NCBI RefSeq assembly: GCF_036370855.1
Contig: NW_026991398.1
Location: 2,294,001-2,358,000 of the forward strand
Source of the DNA: Dromaius novaehollandiae
Lineage: Eukaryota; Chordata; Aves; Casuariiformes; Dromaiidae
DNA: 64,000 nucleotides
Direction: 5' to 3'
The position numbers and the translations under genes were made by a program. Below, one piece after another: positions 55,619 to 64,000 of this stretch. The stretch's first letter is position 1. Each line of letters opens with the position of its first letter. The notes under the pieces were generated by a model. The model saw only the letters and a list, made by a program, of their open reading frames with translations, did not search any database and was not told the DNA's origin.

Positions 55619-58600
55619 TCAGACAGCAGTGTGCCTGGGCAGCAAGGAATGCCAACTGCCTGAAACAGGCTGAAAGCCTCTGACAGACCTGACGTCTTTG
55701 TCCCCTATGGTTGTTGTCTCTGCCACCGAGGCCTATGAGTAGACACCAGGGCCTCACTGTCCCCTTGTTCCCTGGGGAGCCCAGGAGGTCTCATGTCATT
55801 GTCTTGCATGAATATTGCACACCCCAACCTGCATGCTGCCCCCAGGAAGAGCCATGGAAAACACGTGGGGGAAAGGATGTCCCTTCCCAGGGTCTCAGTG
55901 TCCATGCTTGGACGTTTTGCTTGAAAAACACATCAAGGGTTAACATGGTGTCAGAGCCACCTGCACATTTCCTTTGCCTACCTGTAATCAGTGATTACAA
56001 TTTTCTGCTCTAATCAGCCTCCAGCGAGTCTTTCTTGCTAGTGGCCCTCAGTGGGTTCTATTAACACTCTACAAAAGTTGGGGATTTTCTTCTGACTTTG
56101 ACTTGAACATTTTGCTCCATCTCCTCGCAATAGCTGAGGTTCATGGACTCAGCACCAAATACACCATGGGGCTCATTACAATGCCAAAAGCCCCAATGAA
56201 CCACGTCTCTCTCTATAATTTTCTTCAAGTAATGTACGGCTAATTGGTTTCAGCAGTGTAGCTGAAAGACAGTGACTTCAGTTAGAACATAGTGTAAAGG
56301 TATTTCTGCTTTTTAAGGTTTTTAGGATTAGTATTCTTATTCAGCTTTCACAATAAGTGACAGCAACATTCTCCAAATGATATAGATGCAGTGTGTCTTC
56401 TAATGAAGTGTGGACATGCAGGAAAGCAGTGTTCCCCGAGGTCAGACACTGCATGGACACTCTTCCTCCCCATCTCCCCAACCCTGCCATTTCTCTCATC
56501 AGCCACCTGGGACTTGCATCACTCCTGTTAAAGTCAAACCTTTCTCCACTGAAGTCTGCAAATGAATGTTACAGCTCATATGCCCCACTTCCCACCTGCT
56601 TTCCTTAGAGAACGAGCTGCAAATAGACACAGAAGAATTTTTCTTCATTGCAAGCCAGAAGGGATAAAAAAAAAAAAGGCACGCTATGGTTTCGTAAAAT
56701 TAATTACACTCCTCAACTGTATGCTAAGTCCAAGCTGCCTCCAATGAGGTCCCCTTTCCACAAGGGATAGCCTGGCTAGAAATGTTTTGGATAGATAGGA
56801 AATGCTAGAGAGAAACAGAATGAAGGACTTGCCCAGAGGAACAAGTTTTAAACTCCTCACAGTGCAAATCAGCAGCGCAGTATGGGAATGAACAAAGAGT
56901 AATGGAAGGAGTTACAGTGTTACAGTGCCCAGATACTGTGCTGTAAAGGGATGTTAGAAATTGTTAATGTAATCAGGACATGTGGAAAAAGAGGAGAGAG
57001 CCATACAGCTCCTGGGGGTCCTGCACTATGCTGGGGGCTGTGCTGCTCTTGGGCATCTTGGACCAGGCTGTGTTTCTGTACAAAAGTCTGGCAAACACTC
57101 TTTGCAAGCCCCCGGAGAGGAGGGATTTTTCTGGACACTCAGACAACCCAGGCAGGACTCAGGCATGTCAAGGGAAACCCATCCCACCCACGCCAAACCC
57201 ACTGCTCTCAATCCTGGGACCTTCCTGCCCCCTCGGACCAGGAGCAGGAGGGGGTTTGGGAGCATGGCCACGTCCCAGATAAGCCTCTGTCAGGTCTTCA
57301 GCTCCACAACATGTCATAGCTTCAAACAGCTCTTCAACATGTCAGAGCTCTCTAAAGCAACACTTCCCATGGTCCTGGTGCACTGGCAAGACTTTGGGCA
57401 GACACCCAGGAGACAGGGCAGAGAAAGGGCAGAGACCTCAGGGTGCACAGCGGGGCTCACAGGGTCACGAAGGGCGTGCCACGGGCTGGATAAGCAACTC
57501 AAAGAAGTAAATGAGTCCTTCCTTTTGCAATGACTTGGAAAGCCCCATCTCTGACAGTATTCAAGGGGGATGGAGTCTCCCTTCTGCAAGAGTCACCCCG
57601 GGATTGTGCAAAGACTAGGAAGAGCAGGAAGGCTGGTTGTAGGGACGTTCTCAAGCTTCAGCAGCTGCAGAGGTGGGAGCTGGTCACCTCACAAACTTCT
57701 GAATGATCCCAAATGCAGGTCCTGTGGCACTGCACCCCCTTACAGGCTCTGCACTGGAGCCTGGACAGCAGCACTGTGGTGTGTGGGCATGTCCTGAGAC
57801 GCCCAGAGTCAAAACTGTGGGAGATCCAGGGTGCCAGGACTGCACATCCCCCAAGTTCGACAATGTCCTGGAGGGGGTCCAGGGTGCAAGGGAATGTACC
57901 CAAGGCAGAAGCACTACCTTGAGGTGACACAGAAAAGCCCATGGACAAACTCACATCAAAGATGAGAAACAGCTTTCCCCAGGCTCAGCCAAAAGGAATG
58001 CAGGACAAAATTCATGGGAAATGGAAAACCCCCAAATTTGCTACCTGGGCTGGCCCATGGCTTTGGAGCCTGGCAGGGACCAGGGTCCTGGAGAAAGCCC
58101 CATGGATGATGTGCGTTAAGGGCATTTTCACCCTTCTCTGGCATATCCTCTCTATCTTAAGCACTGCAGATGGAGAAACCTTGTGGTGGATTTTTAAAAA
58201 CTTTGGTGCCTAAAGGAGGAAGGCCATGTCCTCTCCCATGTTATCCTACTTTGACAAAAACAGCGACCCACAGCAGAAACCAGTTTTGAGGCTCACCAAA
58301 GCATCTCAGCCAAAGGCCACACTTTATGCTGCTTCATTCCACATGACTTTGATCCTGGCTTTGAAAAATGCCAAACTTTAAACCAGCCAGGAAGCCGTGG
58401 ATTCCCACACAGGTCTGCCCAGGCCAGAGACCTGTCAGTGCAGGGTTGTGGAAGTGACTTCTCCAGTGCCCCATTTGAGATATTTCACAGCCTTTGGCAC
58501 CATCTGGAGACATTCCTGAAGGATTTATCAGCAGGTTCTGGAAAATGACTGGGGTGAAGGGAGGTGACTGCTTTCCAGGATGTTAGAGGAAATCTCTCTC

Positions 58601-59168
58601 TGCTCTCTCCCTGGCTGTGCCATCTCCATGGCAGTGACCTCCTGATCCCCCAGATGACATGAGCTGAGGTCACAGTGGGATGTGCTGCATCACAGGGAGG
58701 TCTCCCTGATGCCACAGCAGTGCTCTCACTTCTCTGAGAGGCCTGGTTGCTGCTGGGCACCACTTGTGCACTCTCCACTGCTGCCCTTTGGAGCCACTCT
58801 GTGACAAGGAGAAGGGATGAGAGCTGTGCTGGGACCCCTCACCAACAGGCAGAAGAGCAGGGACATGTTGGAGAGGAGTTTTGGGTGATGAGATGGGAAG
58901 AGTGTTCTTCCTCCTTGGCTGGAGAGACAAGCCGAGGGCAAGAGGACAAGCAAGATGGAGGACTGATGGACCAACACCATCAGCCCAGACCCCAGTTCCT
59001 TGTTCCCAGCACTCCTGCAGCTCTGCACTGAGGGTAAGGGCTTTGGGAGCTCCTTCCTGAGGAGTCACACAGGGACTGTTAACGGCAAAAAGGGCTGTGG
59101 ATCTCAGGCTGGGGGGGGATGGCTGCACAGGGTGGGGGCTGCCGTGACAGCCCTGTTGTAGGGTCCCA
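55619..59168. other. no gene recognised, spacer of copy B
   Basis: Counterpart of 34,256-37,799, including the dispersed repeat at about 56,345-56,665. Short overlapping open frames only. Confidence 0.4.
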
Positions 59169-60232
59169 GTGGGGCTGAAGGGGCAGGTGGATGCTGCCCT
59201 GCCCTGCCCTGCCCGGGGGCAGAGGGTCCTGTCCACAGGTTCTGGCACCCCAGCCATGCCCAGGGCCCCCGCACTGGCACCAGGGCCGGCACCAGCACCA
59301 GCCCCGGGGCTGCTCCTGCGCACCTGGCATGGTCCCCAGGCGCAGGGCAGCCAGGAGCCCTGTGGGGCCCCTGCAGCAGAGCCCAGACCCTGCAGGGCAG
59401 CAGCCGGGCCCCAGGGCCCCGCACTGCCCAGGCACATGGCGATGGGATGCCCCCAGGCCCCGCTGCACCCCACCACACCCCAGCTGCCGCCCACAACATG
59501 GAGCCCCACGGCGCAAGGGGGAGGGGAGGGGAGGGCCTGCCAGCCCAGTCACAGAGGGCTGCAGTGTTGCCATGGCATCACCCCCAGTGCTGCCCTCCAA
59601 TTGGCTGGCAAGGGGAGGAGGCCGGGGTCATGAGCCCTGCTGCCAGGCCAGGCTGCAGAGCTGCTGAATCCCAGCTCTGCTGGTTTCACCCGCTGAGATG
59701 CCCTGGCCGCAGTCCTTCCCCGTGTCTCAGAGTGTCAGGGCCCCAAGCAGGAGAGTGCTTGTTGTCCTGGGGGTGTGGAGGATTTGCTGGGGGTGTTCAG
59801 CACTGGGGCAGGAACCAGACTTGGGAGTTGTGGGAAGGCTTCTGCCTCTGCCTGGGACGTGAGGCCCTGCTGTCTGCAGCTCCATGGTCGCTGCTCCCAT
59901 GCAATCCTCCTGTTAGGAGATGTTGCCCAGAATTACTTGCAGGCCTTTCTGCATTTGCTAAGTTTCATGGGCCAGGTGGAGGTGCTACCTAGGCAGAAGC
60001 TGATCTTATTTTGGGGCAGTAACTGGTGCGTAGTGGGTGTTTTGCTGCACTGTGATCGTTGCGAGGCCCCGGGGCGAGTCCGGGCGGCCGCTCAGGAGCT
60101 GGCTGAGCCTTGGGGGAGGCAGGGGCAGCTGCAGGCGGCAATAGCCGCGTGGCCGGGCTGTGGGCAGGGAGGTCACGGCTGTCTGCGAGAGCTGGGCCAG
60201 GAGATCCCCAGTGTCAAATCAGCTCTTGGTCA
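59169..60232. promoter_or_regulatory. CpG-rich block, copy B
   Basis: GC-rich, with CCAATTGG at about 59,597-59,604, CACAACATGG near 59,494 and GCGGCCGC near 60,086. The middle part, about 59,640-60,010, differs entirely from copy A. No gene is recognised. Confidence 0.4.
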
Positions 60233-61529
60233 GTAGCTGCCAGGCCAGCAGGAGACCCGTGGCTCAGCTGTTCATGATGAGGTCACTTCTGCCTGAACCC
60301 CTTATAGGTCAGCAGGAGGAACAAGGCTTGGATGTTGATGGTGAGGTCACTTGTGACTGATGAACTGATTGGGTAGCAGCAGAGTGGTGGCTGGAAAGGT
60401 GACTGTGAGGTCACTTCCAGCTGAGCAGTGGTTGGGGCAGCAGCAGGTCCATGGCTGGGACATGTGCTTTGGAGCTCACTTCTGCCTGAGCAGCTGATAA
60501 GCCAGGATTTGGCTCATGGCTGGGGAAGTTATCATGAGGTAGCTGCTGTCTCAGAGGCTTGTAGGCCATTGAGAGGCACATGGCTTTGAAGGGGATTGTG
60601 AGGTCATCTCCTTCTGAGTCCCTGATAGGCCAGCAGCAGGCCCCTGCCTGGGAAGTTCCTTGGGAGGTCACTGCAGACAGAGCAGCTGGCAGGCCAGCAG
60701 CTGGCCCCTGGCTGGGAACTGACTCGGAGGTCCCTCCTGTCCCAGCAGCCTCCAGGGCTGCAGCAGGCGCCTGGCTGTAAAGGTGCCTGTGAGGTGCCTT
60801 CTGGGTGAGAAGCCGATAGGCCAGCAGCAGGCTGTGAAGTGGGGAATGTGCTGGTGAGGTCAGTGGTGTGTCCGTCTGTGATAGGCCAGTAGCAGGCACC
60901 TCTCTGGGAATCGCCTTTGAGGTCATTTCCTCCAGAGCAGCAGGGAGGCCAGCAGCAGGCACGTGGCAGGGACAGTGTTTGTGAGCTCAGCTCTGTCTCA
61001 GGGCCTGACAGACTGTGTGGAGGCACATTACTGGGAAATTCGCTGTGGGGTCACTTCTCTCGTCAAGGTTCACACTTGGCTAATGGCTTGGGTATTTGCT
61101 GGTGAGGTCACTTGTGCCTCAGTCCCTGATAGGCCAGCAACAGGCAGATGGGTGTGGAAGTTGATAGTGAGGTCTCCTTGGCAGAGGAAATGGTAGGGCA
61201 GCAGCATGCTGGTGGCTGGGGAAGGTATTTTGAGGAAACTTGTGTCTCTAAAGCCACAGGACAGCAGCAGGCACCTGGTGGGGGCATGCACTTGTGAGGT
61301 CACTTCTATCTGAGCAACTGCCAGGCCAGCAGCTGCTGGTGGTGAGGTCACTTTGGGGTGTGGTGAGTGTGCCCAGAGGAGGGATTGACACCTGCAGATC
61401 TCTACAGCAATATGGAAATGCAAGTATGTGCGAAGCTGATAGGCCAGCAGTTGACTCCTGTGTGGGGTAAGCGCTTGTGAGGTCACATCTGCCTGAGTAC
61501 CTGATAGGCCACCAGCAGGCATAGGGCTA

Positions 61530-62739
61530 TTTAATGAACCATAGATACTATATAGTACCTTTTCCAGGTTGGGATTGAGAGGCGGCCCGTCCGCCCAAGT
61601 CAAATTAAGTGAAGGTCATCTGGAGACGAGATGTTACATCCCTACGTACAAGCTCAACCACACGGGAGCTGGGCAAGAGCAAAATTCAGCAAGACAGAAG
61701 ACTGAGCAAGCCCATTTCATCTGTGTGAAGAATTTTACTGTTGCCTTCCAAAGAAGGACTTTGGATTAGTAAGTCATATACTGGTTAGTACAAAACATTA
61801 AACATCTTTACCTTTACTGCTAAAGATGTGAATTATATCTACTGAGGATAGGAGGGCTCTATGAGAAAAGAGCCTTGCTATCCTTAATTGGCGGCTACTG
61901 GAAAGTCCAAGGTCAGCGAGGAAACTGTCGTTTGCCTTATGCCACTTCCCACAAGTGCCAATTGGGAAATCCAGGAACTCCACCTCTCCAGCTTTGGTCA
62001 ATGCTTTCACTTGTTCTTCAAGATGTTGATACTTTCAGACTTTCTCTGCCGCTGCGTCCCCCAGAGATGACAATCCGCTCTCGTAGTGGACTGTAACATC
62101 CACTACTTTCACCCAGCCTTCTTTAGCCACCACCGGCTTGAAGAGCTCGTTGTTATTATCTCTGAGGTTGGGCTCTACATAGATCTCCCAACCCAGTTTC
62201 TTAGCTTCTCCAGCCAGCAATCCACAAAGGATGTTGTGCCTTTTAATCCGTGCGTCCTGGACTGCAGGGCAGTATCCAATAATAAGTGAACAAGTCTCCC
62301 ATTCTGCAGGACAATGCCTGTATCCCTTTGGTGCCCCTTCTCCCAGCCCACGTGCCAAATACTGCCTAGTGGGATAGACATTGGCACGCAGCTGTATCGC
62401 TGTTAATAGCTTCCTGTGGGGAATGCCCCGATAATGTATGAGCCAATCATTACTGATATTATCATTCTCAAAGTTCTTAATGCCGTGGCCCTGTGCTTTC
62501 GGATTGGCCCAGTTTTCTAACTCTCTTTTCCTACACTTGCTAGGAATAGGATAGATGACCCGGGGAGATGGTACTTCCCATTCAGACATCGTCTCGCTCC
62601 CATCCAGTACGGTCGGAATTCCCATGGGGACTTCTTCCCCAATTGATGGTATTTTATCGGCCTTTCCTCCAGTGGCGATCCACACCTTTGAGAAGGTGTG
62701 GATCCACCCATCCCGTAGGGCTAGGATGTAGGTTTTATG
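61530..62739 (-). mobile_element. R2-clade LINE fragment (3' part), copy B
   Basis: Duplicate of the copy A R2 fragment with the same ends, the same missing aspartate in KP-VVAKEG and the same in-frame TGA after AAAEKV (62,035). By hand count 12 of 269 residues differ from copy A over the shared frame. Here the CCHC knuckle is also damaged: the first cysteine is tyrosine (GYRHC) and the histidine is leucine. Copy A keeps both. It is dead, and inherited by duplication rather than by a second insertion. Confidence 0.9.
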
Positions 62740-63228
62740 GTCACTCCTGTCTCTGCAGGTGATAAGCCAGCAGCAGACACATGACTTGGATGTTGATTGT
62801 GAGGTCCCTTCTGCCCAAGTACCTGACTGGATAGCAGCAGGCACAGAGCTGGGTCACGTCCATCAGGAAGCTGAAAGGCTGGCAGCTGGTGTGTGGGCTT
62901 GGATGTTGTTTGTGAGGTTCTTTGTACCTGATTGGCTGATGGGCCACTAAGAGGCTGATGGGTGGCAAAGTTATGATGAGGTGAATTGTGTCTTGGAAGT
63001 TCCTAAACTACGAGGAGGACCCTGGCTGTGAAGATGACAGTGATGTCACTTCTGTCTCTGAAGATGATGGTCCAGCAGCAGGCACCGGTGTGTGGAAGTG
63101 CCTGTGAGGTCACTTGTCCTGGAGAATGCGTTAGGCAGCAGGCTCACAGCATGGGAATGTGCTTCTGAGGTCACTTGTGCCTGAGGACCTGATTAGACAG
63201 CAGGCACAGAGCCTGCTGACGCAGAGCC

Positions 63229-63579
63229 TGCAGGCACAGAGCCCTCGCCCTGCTGGCAACACTCTTCCCAGGGCAGCCCAGGAAGCCATGGGCTTTCTTT
63301 GCCACGAGGACGTGTTGCTGCCTCATGCTGCTTCATGTTGTCTACCAGCAACCCCAGGTCCTTCTCTGCAAAGCTGCTTTCCAGGTGGTCAGCACCCAGT
63401 GTGTCCTGGGTTACTCTTTCTCATGTCCTGGGTTACTCTTTCTCACATGCAAGACGTTGCATTTCCCTTTGTAGAGCTTCATGAGGTTCCTCTGTGCCCA
63501 TTTCTCCAGCCTGCTGAGGTCTCTCTGAATGGCAGTGCAGACAGCTGTTGTATCATGGCTGTGTTTTAGGAGAAGATTG
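63229..63579 (-). mobile_element. CR1 LINE fragment in the minisatellite, copy B
   Basis: Duplicate of 41,690-42,040, encoding AIQRDLSRLEKWAQRNLMKL and KGKCNVLHVRKSN on the minus strand. It keeps the usual CR1 residues at several sites where copy A has changed (NLMKL against NIMKL, GKC against GKW). Confidence 0.8.
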
Positions 63580-64000
63580 TGTCTCAGGAGCTTGTAGGCC
63601 TTTAGGTCTACATGCACATGACCCTGCAGGGGACTGTGAGGTGACTTCTGTGTCTGCAGGTGATGGGCCAGGAGCAAGCAGAGGAGTTGGAAACTGTCTG
63701 TGAGGTGACTTGTGCCTGAGTACCTGACTGGATAGCAGCTGGCACGTAGCTGGGTCATGTCCCTCTGAGAAGGTGACCTGCCAGCAGCAGGCAATTAGGG
63801 TTGGAAGGTGAAGATGATAGTACTGGTTTCTGAGGGGTTGATGGGCTCCAAAGCTCAAAGGCCAATCTGAGGCAGGCACATGGGCACAAAGGTGACGGTG
63901 AGGTCACTTCTGTCTCTGCAAGTGATGGGCAAGGAACAGCAGTCTGTGAGGTGACTTGTCTCTCGGTACCTGGGGTGTGATTTTTCTATCTGGGTGGTTT

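Larger units (their letters stand above)
60233..63979 (+). repeat. ~64-bp degenerate minisatellite, copy B
   Basis: Same repeat as copy A (AGGTCA box plus GATAGGCCAGCAGCAGGC block). Copy B has about three extra units near 60,268-60,480 that copy A lacks. It is interrupted by R2 (61,530-62,739) and CR1 (63,229-63,579) at exactly the same unit positions as copy A. Confidence 0.85.
52291..64000 (+). repeat. segmental duplication, copy B (runs off the window)
   Basis: Direct repeat of 31,021-42,461. The final base matches 42,461 at offset 21,539. The closest agreement is from about 60,500 to the end. A block near 59,640-60,010 is unrelated to copy A at 38,300-38,655, and about 190 bp of extra minisatellite units lie at 60,268-60,480. 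Confidence 0.92.

Noticed and set aside
1-64000. CRISPR arrays, bacterial operons, tRNA or rRNA genes
   Set aside because: The two tandem arrays lack the repeat-spacer pattern of CRISPR, and no tRNA or rRNA gene was recognised. The 28S-like 13 bases at 39,978-39,990 are too short to be an rDNA fragment and are continuous with minisatellite.

Overview
This window reads as bird genomic DNA. It has avian OR14-type (gamma-c) olfactory receptor genes in a cluster, many CR1 LINE fragments, an ERV-L-like provirus fossil, and R2-clade LINE fragments. All calls come from reading the sequence by eye; no database search was possible. The species cannot be named from the sequence.

Layout, left to right. 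(1) 1-4,720: an OR14-like receptor on the + strand, broken by one 1-bp deletion, with its own flanks. (2) 4,720-6,240: GC-rich DNA ending in a seven-copy 60-bp tandem array; each unit carries a YY1-like and a ZNF143/THAP11-like motif. (3) 6,200-13,150: no gene recognised. (4) 13,152-17,429: a head-to-head pair of OR6-like receptors, the left (-) one a pseudogene and the right (+) one intact. (5) 17,750-26,200: mobile-element debris, comprising an LTR-like block, an ERV-L-like pol fossil with integrase and dUTPase and its 3' LTR, a CR1 tail, and a second unrelated LTR. (6) 26,750-31,020: intact OR14-like gene 2 (- strand) with its flanks. (7) 31,021-47,850: spacer with CR1 remnants, a CpG-rich block, a roughly 64-bp minisatellite holding an R2 LINE fragment, and more CR1. 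(8) 47,850-52,290: intact OR14-like gene 3 (- strand) with flanks. (9) 52,291-64,000: a second copy of the 31,021-42,461 spacer, running off the window end.

The architecture points to two rounds of duplication. An older round made three OR14 modules (gene plus about 1 kb downstream and 3 kb upstream), the first inverted relative to the other two. A younger tandem duplication of about 21.3-21.5 kb seems to start inside the upstream module (31,021 and 52,291). If so, a further OR14 copy should lie near position 70,200, just past the window.

The most unusual feature is the R2 fragment. R2 elements normally insert in 28S rDNA. Here one sits inside the minisatellite, and the DNA next to its 3' end (TAGCCCTATGCCT) closely resembles the 28S R2 target (TAGCCAAATGCCT). 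The second notable feature is the YY1/ZNF143-type 60-bp array.

The protein-coding content that looks functional is three receptors: 16,476-17,429 (+), 27,887-28,807 (-) and 48,691-49,626 (-). Everything else recognised is fossil, repeat or possible regulatory DNA.
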